DNA of 64,000 nt from Lepidonotus clava (lineage: Eukaryota > Annelida > Polychaeta > Phyllodocida > Polynoidae): assembly GCA_936440205.1 (NCBI GenBank), contig OW387140.1:34593659-34657658 (forward strand), written 5' to 3'. Below, piece after piece: positions 38,005 to 50,079 of the stretch. The position numbers and the translations under genes were made by a program. The notes under the pieces were generated by a model. That model ran no database searches and was not told the origin of the DNA. It worked only from the letters and a program-made list of their open reading frames with translations. The first letter of the stretch is position 1, and each line of letters starts with the position of its first letter.

Positions 38005-38917
38005 ACACCTCCAATTTCAACATAAGTGATTAATCACAACTGATTAAGGGTAGACTGTAGAAAGTGACCTCTCTGAGAATCGGGTCACTTAATCAAATAA
38101 AAGGTACGTCTCTTACTTGGAGAAGTAGACTGAGGGCGGTGGGAGGGAGGAATTGATAGTGCGCTACAGCAGGGTCTGGAACCCTACATAGTAGAGAGTA
38201 AGATATAGCAAAAATAATTCACGAAGAAAATCTGTACCTACCTCATACCATATACCTCTATAGCAGATGAGCTTCGTGCTCGCCAACCGGACTGAATTCC
38301 AGGCAGGTGGCCACATGCAAGATATTTTAGTACTCCAGGATGCAATTTTAGATCGATTCCTAGCTGATTTGGAAAAAAAACTCTGTAAAAAGAGTGTTAG
38401 TCTTATATAAGCATGCAATTTGTCATAGAATTCTAAACAAATTTTGGAGAAAGGAATTCTCACTTTCAAGTGAATTTCCAAAATAAGAAGAAATTCAGTT
38501 GATGATTTGTCACGGTGTAGATCACTATAGCTTTCACTTTTAGTGAATCTCCTGCTTCAAGAATCCTAGATCTGCCTCTGATTAAGGCTTTCCATAGGCC
38601 AAAGCATACAGCTGTATTAATTGATTATTCCACCATTTGCTGCCTCTCATATCAGTCTTCCGGAGAGCCTTTGCTAATTTGAAAGCAAAACAGTTCAAGT
38701 ATAATCTAATCTCACTACAATGACTGTCTGAGCTTTGTAGACGCCTTTGCTCAAAAGTGTAAAATCTGATCTCACTACAGAGACTTTGTGACTTTGTTGA
38801 CTGCTTCGTAGGAAGGTGTGATAATTATAATATTGCTGATGGATCTAAAGCCTATGTGCAAGTCGGTCACTCAAGAATAATTAACCAAGAAGTAGAATTA
38901 AATTATACTTGACAAGC
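38005..38917. other. Intergenic; nothing assignable
   Basis: No supported gene. The 105-codon minus-strand frame at 38164-38481 has no recognised domain. Confidence 0.5.
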
Positions 38918-40152
38918 TGAAGACAAACACTGGAAACGCTGAAAGTTCTGCATAAAGCCAGATGGAATCACTAAAACTCTCACATACACCAAGATCAAAA
39001 CAGACAAACTCCCACATAAAAACAGATGAAAACACTGAAACACCACCGAAATCAAGATGGAAACACTCAAACTCCCACATAAAGCCAGATGGAAACACTC
39101 AAACTCTCACATATACCCAGATCAAAACAGTCAAACTCCTACATAAAAACAGATGGAAACACTGAAACTCCACCAAAATCAAGATGGAAACACTGAAACT
39201 CACACATAAAGCCAGATGGAAACACTAAATCTCTCAAATATACCCAGATCAAAATAGTCAAACTCCCACATAAAACAGATGGAAACACTGAAATTCCCAC
39301 ATAAAGCCAGATGGAAACACTCAAACTCCCGCATAAAGCCAGATGGAAACACTCAAACTCTCACATATACCCAGATCAAAACAGTCAAACTCCTACATAA
39401 AAACAGATGGAAACACTGAAACTCCACCAAAATCAAGATGGAAACACTCAAACTCCCACATAAAGCCAGATGGAAACACTCAAACTCTCACATATACCCA
39501 GATCAAAACAGTCAAACTCCCACATAAAAACAGATGGAAACACTGAAACTCCACCAAAATCAAGATGGAAACACTGAAACTCACACATAAAGCCAGATGG
39601 AAACACTAAATCTCTCACATATACCCAGATCAAAACAGTCAAACTCCCAAATAAAACAGATGGAAACACTGAATTTCCCACATAAAGCCAGATGGAAACA
39701 CTCGAACTCCCACATAAAGCCAGATCAAAACAGTCAAACTCCCACATAGAGCCAAATGGAAACACTGAAACTCCACATGAAGCCATATGGAAACAGCAAA
39801 ACTCTCACATATACCCAGATCAAAACAGTCAAACTCCAACATAAAAACACATAGAAACACTGAAACTCCCACATAAAGCCATATGGAAACACTGAAACTC
39901 CCACATACACCCAGATCAAAACGTCAAATTCCTACATAAAGCCAGATAGATACACTGAAACTCCACCAAAATCATGGTGGAAACACCACAGCTCCCACAT
40001 AAAGCTCTCTTGAAAACTCTCACATACACCCAGATCAAAACAGTCAAACTCCCACATAGAGCCAGATGGAAACATTGAAACTGCACCAAAGACAAGATGG
40101 AAACACAGAATGTCCACATAAAGCCAGATGGAAACACTGAAACTCCCAGATG
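38918..40152. repeat. Minisatellite with 127-bp higher-order period
   Basis: About 38 units of roughly 32 bp are built on CACATAAAGCCAGATGGAAA plus CACTCAAACTC. Four unit types alternate in fixed order. The marker unit CACATATACCCAGATC or a variant falls at 38981, 39108, 39235, 39362, 39489 and 39616, an exact 127-bp step. The order then breaks down (39806, 39902, 40021). Because 127 is not a multiple of three, the reading frame rotates with each higher-order unit. The many open frames on both strands are therefore not a repeat protein. Confidence 0.92.
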
Positions 40153-42870
40153 GAAAATGTTCAATGGAGTAGTCAGCCAGTGCCATTGTAATCAATGGAA
40201 GGACAATCATCCATGACTCCCCAATTAGTGCAGAAGGTGGTTGATGGGGCATCATCATTGTCTCTCCAATTAGCAACATGGGCGGCTGAATGCTGGGCCT
40301 AGGAAAAATACAATTAAATGCCTGTCAGCAACAACAGAACAGGCAGGGGGCGTGGCATTATGGCCCTTTTCTGACCGAGCATGAGTGGCTAGCCAATGTA
40401 AATTAGAGCTGACAGGCTGACCCTGAATTGGATTGGGATTAGATGGGTTACAGACCAAAATGACAGACCACAACAATGAACCATATTAGCGAAGGATTCA
40501 GAATTTTTCAAAAAGATAATTATTCCATTCGAAGGGCCAATGAATAATTTCACTGCTTAATGCAGCTGAATTATTTTGCAATTTCAGGAATGGCAGATTA
40601 CATGCATATTTTACTATTTATATCAGTTGGTACCACCATAATAACATCATAGATAGATGGTAAGAGGGGTAAACCTCAATCATTACACTGTAATAATTTA
40701 CACACAATAAAGTCTGGGCCCCACTTGTCCAACTACGTAATAAAATTCATCGCCCTGTACCCATCTGTAATGAAAATATTTTCTAGCCAACTTAGAAAAC
40801 ATTAGATCTATATAAATCCAATGGAAAAATATTGAATGTTAATTTTCTATCACATTTACTTACAAATAATGGCATGTTAGTGCAAATTCCTATACTTAAG
40901 CCTTGTGACTTGTCGACATATTACCCAGACAGCACCTGGATCTAGGCTTACCTGCAGGTGAAATATAGGAAACTGGCTATCCGTGGTAGGGAGAAATAAA
41001 AAGAACCATGACTTTAACCGAAAACTTTGATATATTTACTATTTTCCAGTAGTCGCCAGCGATTATGGTTAGTCAGCTCACAAGAGGTCCCTTGTAGTTG
41101 TACCCTCTAGTCATTGACATTTTGATGGCAAAAGCATCCCAGCTAGAACAATAATCATTTAGTCACCAGGCCACTAGTTAATCACTCACAGACTAGTATT
41201 TCCTCTTTGGTCCCTACCAAAAGCCTACTAATATCCATTAATTACCGGGGTTAGTCAACGAATAAAAATAATTAACGCAACAAACTAATTTTCAAAATCG
41301 TTTGTCTCTTTTTATTAGAAATTATTCTAGGTTGAATAAAAGACTTCATGCCTGTGGTCATGAAGATCGCTGGAAGACTGAACAAAAATTGGGTGGTCAT
41401 GTCTGCATGAGGTCTATTATTTCATTCAGCATTAGTAACCTTTAATTTAAAAAGGATTTCATTGCTGCGGAGGATCAGGGAAAACCACAAACACATTATC
41501 CAGATCACCTCAAAATATTTGAGACTTCAACGACCACATGCGCAGAAACAAATTACCTCTACAAAGGTACAGGAAAAAGATCTGTGGTGGGTGGCAAACG
41601 TGTTATTCATTCGTCAGAATTGCTCTACCTTTCCTATGAATCACATCAACAGTTATTGGTTGTAATTCATTTCGTAAATAGGCTCCCAATGGGTTGCAGT
41701 AGTTAAATTTGATCAGGAAAGTAGAGTAATAAAATCGCGTCTTTTTCTCATGCCGATAGGATTCTGGCGTGTTAACAGGTATTTAGAGGGTCACTAATCC
41801 AATCCGCTAACATTTTTTCAAGTAATTAGTTTGTAATGGTAACTTGAAAGATTGAAGCCTTCTAAAACTGGATCAGAGTAGAGAACTGTTCCCGGATATT
41901 TGATGAATTACAATTTTTTCTTTTTTTCAGAAGTATCACAGCTGAGCCAAGGTTCATTGGTCTTCTGGAGTGTTTAATTCGTTATATTTGGGTCTGTTTG
42001 ATGTAAAACACCTATTTATCAAATACACATGAAATATTAATTTTGATATCGGTATCCATGTTACCTTAGAAATGGTAATTATTTATGAATACCTGATTGT
42101 GAGCATCAGCAACAGGATTTATCAAGACGTTGGTTAACGATAAAAATAAAGTTTCTCGCGATTTTCTACGTGCAGGCAATATTATGAATAAGCCTAACAC
42201 TTGGCAGTGCCAAATTTCGTCGTGAAGATTCTCAATATTTTTCATGGAGGCGGGATGTTAGCGATGATATTTACAAGTGAACACAGTCAGATAGTGGAAT
42301 AAACATTAGATTTACCAATTAGCGTCTATGGTTTCTCAGCCACCTCATTTTCAATTAAGTTTGCCTATGGCCGCGATTGCATTTGATCCATGTTATATGC
42401 CTTGCAAACCCTTTATGGATGAATACTTTGAGAAAAAGTGATCATATCCATGCATGCTGACCAAGTGGTGGTGAACCTCCTGCACCAGGCACGCCTCTCC
42501 ACAGCGGTCAGCAGGCTGGTCAAACTGACCACTGTTCCCTCCATTGGTCCGATCCATTCTTAAACTATCCCTTCTTTGGTACGCTTTATTAATGCTCACC
42601 CTTTATTCTTTGGTCCTTTCGCCCACCACTTTGTCTTATATTAATCCTTCAAGCCTCTATTCCATATGCCGATTTCCCACCAATTCTGAATATTCTCACC
42701 AGGAATAAAGGTCAACTATGGAAACGTTAAATATCATCGTAAAGGTTTTATAACTCCAATTTGGATGATATGTAGGATGTATGGTATTGTACCATATTTT
42801 CTGAGAAAGAAGAACAAAAACAAAATCGTAAACATCAAAATCGGCATGTGGAATACTTTGCTTTGGTTTT
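40153..42870. other. Intergenic; nothing assignable
   Basis: No gene is supported. A 25-bp word around CATGTCTGCATGAGGTCTAT at about 41398 has a diverged relative at about 51307. Confidence 0.5.
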
Positions 42871-43110
42871 GTTTTGACAGCAGCAGCTGGTTTGACCGCA
42901 CCCCACTCTCTTCCCTGCTGCTTAGTTCTCGCATCTGCCGTGGTGTGTCGCTGTGGGCTGCGGTTCCTCCAGTGCAGCGCCGTTGGGCGCACTTGTGGCT
43001 CTCTCACTTAGCTTGGCAGCATCCCTGCATACGCTAGCGCCAGGCTTGAGCCATCCCTTAAAGACCCTGGAGGACGCTGAGGTGCCATAGGTTCACACCC
43101 TTAAAACCCA
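42871..43110. other. GC-rich patch, possibly exon-like
   Basis: This is a GC-richer block with overlapping open frames on both strands. No frame has a recognised domain and no paired splice sites are convincing. It is about 550 bp from the next GC-rich block at 43.66 kb. Confidence 0.25.
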
Positions 43111-43659
43111 CAGGCTAATCCTCTAACGGAACCCCCAACAGGGCTTAGGGCAGGAGGAGAGTGAGAATTCCTCCAGGAAGAGATAGAAACACTTATCAAC
43201 GGTTTGTCGCTCTTTAGTGGAAACCCAAAAAGGTAAAAGGCATTTGCGCCAGGGACGGCAATAGGTTTGAAACAGGAGGAAGTACTTTTCTGTATTCATT
43301 TCTTCGCTGGAGACAGAAGGCAACAGCATCTTACTTGGAATTACGAGCTAAAGAGTGTTGGAGCAAACTTGGAAGAAAATCTTCTGCAGTTTTAGTCTGT
43401 TTGAAGTTCTGCTATTCACATGGGACGCTTAAGCTAGGACAACGGTTTAAAAGTGAAAAACAGGAGTTTAAGATTCGTATATGCATTTTGAATACACTCT
43501 TACAAGCATATACACTGGTTTCTGGACCTGACACTTATTACCAGTTTTACGGAAATCCACATAAAAACGACATTAGAAAATACTAGCAGACCAAACTTTT
43601 TAGGTTTCTAGATTGTATATTCTGTTGTTCTCCATTGTCATCTTATCTCAACGACCATT

Positions 43660-44370
43660 CTCCCTAGAGAGGGAGAGAAGGAGACCAAAAGACTGGAGCT
43701 AGCTCCCGACTTTCTCCTGTGTCCCAGGACAAATACAAAAAGACGAGTTTGTGCACAAAGGCAAGGAGGCCGGACCTAAGGGAGCCGGGAAGAGTACCAT
43801 TGGGACTGAGAGGAAACTTCTCATCTCTCTGCGAGGCAATCTAGCCCTCTTCCAATCTGTGCAAACGGGGGATGGGAAGCCCTCCCCTTGCTCTCATCTC
43901 TTAAGGCCTGTGAGACCGAAAAAGGGTCTACGTGCTTTTAAATTTCAGGAGAAGTTGAGTGCTAGCCACTGGAGGTGTGCGGTAAAGTAGACTTTAAGGT
44001 TTTATTAAGGAAACTCCTGAGTGTGGGTTGGTTGTTTGGTCGCTACAGATTTGGCTCCTCCGGTGGGAGGTTTGCCCAGCCTGGAGGAGGAGCGTGCCCG
44101 GTGAGCCTGGAGGAACCTCCGGGAGGCTCTCTCCACAACCCAGGACTCACAGGAGGAGCTTCAGTGTTTCAGCGCACCCCACACCCTGGAGAGCTACTTC
44201 CTCATCAAGTCCCAGCCGAGGAGGACACAATCATTGCGCAGCGTGCCACAGCCCGCCGGGGAAAGGGGGGGCTCCACCCTGGAGGAAAAATGGATTCTTG
44301 ATGCAGAAACGCTGCCCACTGCCATCAGGAGGAAGGTGGTCGCTGAGTGAAAGGCTTGGCCCCGTGTCAG
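43660..44370 (+). other. GC-rich, exon-like or decayed coding block
   Basis: The block ends at a good donor, CAG/GTATGT, at 44370/44371. All three plus frames are partly open, so composition alone may explain the ORFs. The frame covering 44105-44347 reads most like protein (WRNLREALSTTQDSQEELQC ... TLEEKWILDAETLPTAIRRK) and has TGA stops just before and just after. The competing frame at 44028-44426 is rich in P, S and G and looks less natural. Options are a diverged exon with another start, a decayed gene fragment, or chance. No family was recognised. It lies about 2.9 kb upstream of the TRHR-like exon, so a 5' non-coding exon of that gene is conceivable but untested. Confidence 0.3.
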
Positions 44371-44376
44371 GTATGT

Positions 44377-45910
44377 GCCAATTTCGACTGCTCTGTCAAT
44401 TTACTGCTGTTTTCTGCAGACCCTAGACTATGGGACTTTTATCTTGAATGCATAAATAGGCCAAAAGGCCATAGATTATGCACTGAATAATCTTTCCTTA
44501 TAACTCTTCCCTCGGATCATGACTTTTTATTCTTGTTAACCAAGTTGTTCAATGAAAAGTGTGTATTTTTAGTACACATTGACCGATTATTAGTTTACAT
44601 CCTTTGCTCATGAATACATATTATCCCCATGTGAAATTAACTCCCTGTCTAATGGGCTCTTGTTATCATGATAATGTTCCGTGATATACTAGAAATAATC
44701 TACAATGATATTTTGTGATGACATAGTTTGCATATAGACGTAATTAATATGATTATGCTATAAATAGAATGGTTTAGACAATAGGGCAATAAAAGACAGT
44801 ACATATTTTAGTTAAACAATCTACTTGAACATGTTGATAAATTGTAGATAGACTTAGACGAAATCTTTCCTGTCTTTAATATTATATTAAAACGATTGGA
44901 TCACAAACTATAGAACATGAGAAAAAGTTTCCAACATAAACTTTCTTCAAACATAAAAAAAAGTGGTCTTGCTAATTATTGCCATAGATAACACACATAA
45001 TGGCAACATAATGATTACTCAAATACGACGGGTTAACTTGACACATTTCATTGATATATCGTCATAATTCATGCTAGATATTATGCATGAGGTATAACGT
45101 AAGAACCCATAGGGGTCGATCTCAAGAACTTTGTAAAACGATCGAAGAATCAAGCATAGTATGCTCAGTAAAATCAAAGTTTGTCAATAATCAATAATTT
45201 ATCATTTATTAACAAATATATCCATCGTTACCTTTTCCTAAAATGAAGGAAAGGTCACTTAATTATGCTTCTAACCTATGCGTTTTACCAAATATGGCCT
45301 GCTATGGGTAATCTCAATTTTTCAGCATAAAAGCTGTGTGCATTGACCAATTGGGGCTCGGACCCCTGGATACGGATGACCAACTGACTTTTCTTGCTGT
45401 GAAAAGTAACAATATCCTCCCAATAAGTTGAGGGCAGGGAGTGTATACGTGTTTGATTTAACAATGGTGCACGTGGTTGTCATTGTCCCAAGTCGGTTTC
45501 AGATAACAATGGACCCCACGTGTACGTACCTTTTTTGTTGAATGCATCTATACCTAATCATAGGGAAGAGTACTACCTGATTGAGGAAACATCTGCATAT
45601 GGTATCGTTGGAAAGAGAGTATGCACTTCCTCGTGGGGGTCATATGACTAGCCTCATTTATATAATACAAAATCATAACCAGCTGTATCAACAGTTAATT
45701 ATACAACCTGTCCTGTCAAAGTGCATTTTTACCTGTTACCCCCCGGACTGTGTCACCTTTCAGGTCCACCTGGGAGGCCCTAATTAGTAATATATACAAC
45801 ATTTGGTCAATAATCGGATTCACTGGTATCTGCACCTGTTTCACGTCAAAGTTAGTTCCTGGAAAGGTTATTGAGCTCATTTGAAAATATTTCCATCGTT
45901 CTTTTTTATG
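44377..45910. other. Intergenic; nothing assignable
   Basis: AT-rich with no supported gene or repeat. Confidence 0.5.
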
Positions 45911-46030
45911 AGGGGAATGGGACAGTTTAGTTGGTAACCTCCTCAGCTTGCACATGGTCAGATTGGGTTCGAGCCCAGAGCGGGGTTGCCTGCTAATCTG
46001 CCTTGCCTTGCCGTTGTACACACACACGTT
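45911..46030 (+). mobile_element. tRNA-derived SINE head
   Basis: GGGACAGTTTAGTTGGTAAC resembles an RNA polymerase III A box. It is followed about 45 nt later by GGTTCGAGCCC, a B box matching the tRNA consensus. No 7-bp acceptor stem pairs around them, so this is not a functional tRNA gene. A TGTACACACACACG tail follows at about 46015. A SINE is the best reading; its 3' limit is uncertain. Confidence 0.6.
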
Positions 46031-46274
46031 TGATTTGAAGGAGTCCCTATTTACAGAGGTTTGTGTATCTGCCCTGAAACTATTCCAGGGATTCACACCT
46101 ATACAGAAAGGGCTTTTCTGAAATTCAGTATTTACTTTTGCAGGCAACTTAAACACCTTTTTGACAACAGACAGGTTTAATAATATTTGGTCATTGGTAA
46201 ATCTTTTACTTTAGTCTTGAGCAAATGTCGTTTGCAGTCTTTAACAAAAGTCAAAAACTAACGATTAATTTTTG

Positions 46275-46381
46275 TGTTTCCACTGAACGATTGTACCTAA
46301 AGACTACAAACGATGTCAAACGATTTCTATATCGTTTGGCATCGTTGACGATCTTTAGCAAAATGTCGTTCGGTGGAAACA
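46275..46381. mobile_element. Foldback/MITE-like element E4
   Basis: TGTTTCCACTGAACGA at 46275 is inverted as TCGTTCGGTGGAAACA ending at 46381. The interior AAACGATGTCAAACGAT pairs with ATCGTTTGGCATCGTT, giving a near-continuous hairpin. Its arms resemble those of the element at 49663-50079. An AGGGCTTTAG at the right edge matches the common outer end AAGCCC of the other foldbacks. Confidence 0.7.
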
Positions 46382-46969
46382 GGGCTTTAGTTGCATATTT
46401 CAGTGATTTTCTATTTTTAGGGGCACAAAAAAATCACATCAAAAGTTTCTTTAGGAGCAACAAAGGCTCCGCAAAGTGTGATTTGCACAGTAACATAGGT
46501 GCCCTTATGAGGTCTACCCTGGATAAACGACTGTTCGTGAAGGAAACTTTCATTTTTTACGACAAGGGAAAAAGGTCGTCGTAGGGTTATGACAACCAAA
46601 CTTCCATAGTCTTGCCATGACGCTTATGAAACAGGTCACAGGTGAAGTAAACTCAGGGCAGGTGGACCCCTGCCTTTTTTCATTAGATCAGGTGTCTAAA
46701 CCTCAAAACATCACCTGTAATACAGTGAAAGCCAGGGGAAATCTTCACTTGTATTGCATAATAAAAGCGTTGAACAAAATCGGAGATAAACCTATAATTT
46801 GAACAGAAACACTTGGTATTTAATTCGCGTTTCTTGACTGATACATTGTAATAAATCAATGTGCATGTAGCCAAGAGGATTCTTACATGTTGAACGCATT
46901 CCGAACTGAAATGCACAAGTAGTCATATTCCAGTTGATGTGATATCTTACCTTCATATGGTTTTATGTA

Positions 46970-47215
46970 TATCCTTTTCCTTTCAGAAAAGCCTGGACTA
47001 TTGGAGAAGTAGGTGGCGCCGATTATAATCTACAGGAGGATCTACATAATGCCAAACCTGTGAAATATAACACTCCATACATACCTGCTATAGCCAGATC
47101 TCTTCAAGCAACAATGTCCCATTTAATCCCTTCTCATTGATGAAGACATTGGACTAGTAGAAATTACAACTAGTATAACTTAGCACTTAAAGTATACTCG
47201 TAAAATTAGCCAACC
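46970..47215 (+). promoter_or_regulatory. Probable 3' splice site and 5'UTR of the TRHR-like gene
   Basis: A pyrimidine tract with AG (ATCCTTTTCCTTTCAG) ends at 46986, a textbook acceptor. The 229 nt between it and the ATG at 47216 would be the 3' part of the 5'UTR, spliced to an upstream non-coding exon. Vertebrate TRHR genes also have a spliced 5'UTR (family knowledge). No TATA-type promoter was identified. The alternative is that transcription begins within this segment and the AG is unused. Confidence 0.5.
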
Positions 47216-48148
47216 ATGGAGAACACAAGCTGGGCGTTGGCCAACCTGTTGCCCTATGCCTGGCAGGAGGCGAACACCCTGATGCCCTACGCGCCTGGAG
47301 GCGCTGCAGGAGGAGACCCTGGAGTGGACCTGCTGTATGGAGAAGGGGTGCTTAATGGTACCAGTGGGGGGTCCTCCCCTACGTGGTCCTATAACGACTC
47401 CCTGGAGGACGGGAATCAGACTGAGAGGAACCTCTCCGACCCGACATATTACTCACAGGCCTACCGAGTGGCTGGGGCCCTTTTTGTGAGTCTTATCTTT
47501 CTGGTGGGGCTAGGTGGGAACGTTATGGTTGTTATAGTGGTCGCGCGTACCCGCAGTATGCACACTACCACCAACTGCTATCTGGTCTCCCTGGCCATCG
47601 CTGACATACTGGTGTTGATCTCGGCCACCCTGCCTACAATATGGGAGCTCTTCATCATCATCGACCAGTGCGTTATCGGCAAGGTGGGCTGCGCTATCAT
47701 GGTGTTCCTCCAGTACCTGGGGGTCAATACCTCCTCCCTCAGCATCACCGCCTTCACCGTGGAGCGCTACATCGCCATCTGTCACCCCATGAGGGCACAA
47801 ACTATGTGTACGGTGAAACGCGCCAAGCGCATCATCTTCGTCCTCTGGACGGTGGGAATCCTCTACTGCCTGCCCTGGCTCGGACTTATCACCGTCCGCC
47901 AAGAGACCTACAAGGGCGGGCTCACCATTGAAAAGTGCGACTTCAAACTGGAGCGCAAGTCCTACCTGACTTACTACATGGCCGACCTGGTCATATTCTA
48001 CGTGTTCCCGCTCATCTTGACCTGCGTGTTGTACGGCCTCATCGCCCGGATTCTCTTCGACACGCCCATCCCCTCCACCCCCGGCAAGGCCAACGGAGTC
48101 AACTCCAACTCCAAGAAGTCCTCGTCCGTCTCCAGCTCGCGAGTTCAG
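47216..48148 (+). CDS. TRHR: TRH-receptor-like GPCR, first coding exon
   Basis: This encodes 311 residues of a class A neuropeptide receptor in the plasma membrane. The N-terminus of ~80 residues has N-glycosylation sequons at 47, 60, 67 and 72. TM1 spans about 82-109 (GN at 101-102), TM2 about 118-146 (LAIAD, D130), TM3 about 156-186 (C159, then ERY at 183-185), TM4 about 205-226 (W211), ECL2 Cys is 241, and TM5 spans about 252-281 (P265). The run LQYLGVNTSSLSITAFTVER is nearly the vertebrate TRHR sequence. It keeps the Tyr and Asn (167, 171) that match human Y106 and N110, reported to contact TRH; YGLIARILF and PIPS after TM5 also match. The ATG has A at -3 and G at +4. The exon ends CAG/GTAGGT in phase 0, just before TM6, where vertebrate TRHR also has its coding intron. 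TM6, TM7 and the tail are not in view. Gq-coupled signalling is inferred from the family. Confidence 0.9.
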
Positions 48149-48154
48149 GTAGGT
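48149..48154 (+). other. 5' splice donor of the TRHR-like exon
   Basis: GTAGGT directly after codon 311 (CAG). Read-through would add 13 unrelated residues and stop. The partial protein lacks TM6 and TM7, so splicing here is required for a complete receptor. The position matches the vertebrate TRHR intron before VTKMLAVVV in the human protein, as recalled. Confidence 0.8.
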
Positions 48155-49662
48155 TCTTTTGAAAACTTAGCATTGCTTATGTTTCTATAACAATATGTTT
48201 TTCTTCAGGTGATACAGACACAGATTCTGGATGTCAGGGAAGTTTTTACGTTCTGAAAAGATTGTTTGCAAGAGGTTAGGATCCCACTCCACCCATTAGG
48301 GGGTAATTCTTTTGTTTCGGTGCATCGGCGTGCATGATTCTTTACGGTAAATAAGTCTGTTACTTTCAATTTTGCAGGTACCTAAACTTAAATATAATAA
48401 TGGCCAATGGTCTGTATGAAAAGTTTATTGGTTGGCCTTTTATGATTAAAAGATATAAAAATAATAATATTGGAGTAGGGAGTGTGGGGAATAATTCCTA
48501 CTTGCCAAAACCTACTTGTTTCGCCTCTGCAGCTCAAGAAATGCTCCATCATAATTTGCAAATTGGTTTTTTTCGTGCACGTGCACCCGGGACGTGCATT
48601 CGTCAAGGTGTGTGGGATGGAGCGTTAGGGACTGATCAATACAAGGCGCTATGGGTCCCTGATGCAAACACGCTTAATCTGTTAGGCTGCCACTTTGTCT
48701 TATCATAGGTTTTGTAAGAAGTTTAGATTAACATCCATCATCCGAAGAGTCTTTGCTAATGTTATTCAAACATTATACCTGTCTTCGAGGTGAACAGTTT
48801 AATTACGTTTTCAAAATAACTTTAAGGTTTCAGGATATACTTTTTTTGGCTTTGCAACGTGAAGAGGAGTCTCAAAATGTTCCTTCCAATTAAATATATT
48901 TTCAACTGGGATAATTTATAAAATCGAATTACGTAATCTCTTACTTCTGATAATGTTTCATTTTCATTGGCTGTATCTTGATAGGGAAATAACAGCCGTG
49001 AACAATAAATCTTCTGATCCACCATATTTACTATCTCTTGAACATGTGCAATTGCTTTTTATGTTAAATATATAGAAAATGTTCTCCTTGAACATGCAAC
49101 GACTGTGCGAGTAATATAGAGCAAATAAAGGTCAATGACAGGAAGAGGTAAGTGGTAAAATAAGATCCAAGACTGATGAATAAAGGTCAAATGTATGCTA
49201 TAAATATATTCCCTTTGTACATGGGGAGTGTAGTGGTAGCAGAGAATGTCATTCCCTTCCGTACCTTGCTTAGCAGCCACTTTACAAATCGATGTTCTCA
49301 TGGCTCTGTCTGAGTATGTAGGATTATGTATGCCTCAGGGCTTTCCACACAACAGTTAGAATAAATGGAGAGGGGAAGAACCAACTCCCTTCACAGTCCT
49401 TGACAAGCTGCAGATTTTGCTCAGCTCACAATGCCTTGTCATATTCACAGAATTGACTGCATTCAGAAGAAGTGAGCTGTTGAAGGGATATAACTGGAAT
49501 ATGAAGGTGATGAGTGAAGCAATTATCTCTGATACTCAAATATACTTACTCCAGGGATGGGGTTAGAATGGCATGAACAGCTGATGAAAGGGATAGAATT
49601 GAATAAAAAGTAAAGCTTGTATTTCATTAGGCGATTTTATTGGTGGAAATCGCCAATAGCAA
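48155..49662. other. TRHR-like intron, start; nothing else assignable
   Basis: AT-rich presumed intronic sequence. No helix-6/7 exon was recognised. CACGTG-rich words occur at about 48575-48600, with no clear function. Confidence 0.5.
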
Positions 49663-50079
49663 TGAGGCTGGTTTGCAACGGACGACAGCCTAAGATGGAG
49701 GAAGATTTATAAATCAGTGGAAGTCATTGTTAGAATCGTCCAGAGGAAACGGAAAATCAGCCGTAAGAATTGTAAACGCTTGCAAAAGACAGCAAACGAC
49801 TACAGAAATGAAAAGATTTACAAACAACCAAATATTTAGCCTTTTAAATGATTTTGTTCGACAGTAGCCTACGATTTCTTTCAAAAGCAATTAATAGCAA
49901 TTAGAACCATTTTTCCCTTAGTTTCCTTATTCATGTTGTTAGAAAACGTCATCCATAATGTCACATCCAGAAAACGACATTTCTTTCGTTCATTGGAAAC
50001 AAACGATAACCATTTTTTTACAGTCGTTTGCATCGTCAACATTTCTAAACTAAAGTCGTTCAGTTGAAACCCACCTTTA
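49663..50079. mobile_element. Foldback/MITE-like element E5
   Basis: Left arm GAGGCTGGTTTGCAACGGAC pairs imperfectly with the reversed right arm AAGGTGGGTTTCAACTGAAC, both continuing GAC. Inside, GCAAACGACTACAGAAATG on the left mirrors CATTTCT and CAGTCGTTTGC on the right. It is related in arm sequence to the element at 46275 (TTTCCACTGAACGA). It lies in the presumed TRHR-like intron. Confidence 0.6.

Noticed and set aside
38918-40152. CRISPR-like array
   Set aside because: Units are contiguous without unique spacers, the genome is eukaryotic, and no cas genes occur.
38898-40279. Many open frames of 60-115 codons on both strands, suggesting a repeat protein
   Set aside because: They lie wholly in the ~32-bp/127-bp minisatellite. 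127 is not divisible by three, so the frame rotates, and no single frame stays open through the array.
43751-43990. GAGKST in a plus-strand frame as a P-loop ATPase motif
   Set aside because: The preceding and following residues lack P-loop fold features (no preceding hydrophobic strand, no Walker B), and the frame ends soon after.
45911-45990. Functional tRNA gene
   Set aside because: A- and B-box motifs are present but the 7-bp acceptor and anticodon stems do not form.
45716-46156. 146-codon minus-strand frame
   Set aside because: It runs antisense through the tRNA-like SINE head and carries no recognised domain; openness is likely chance.
47510-47931. 130-codon minus-strand and 96-codon plus-strand frames over the receptor exon
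   Set aside because: They are out-of-frame shadows of the TRHR-like coding sequence in GC-rich DNA.
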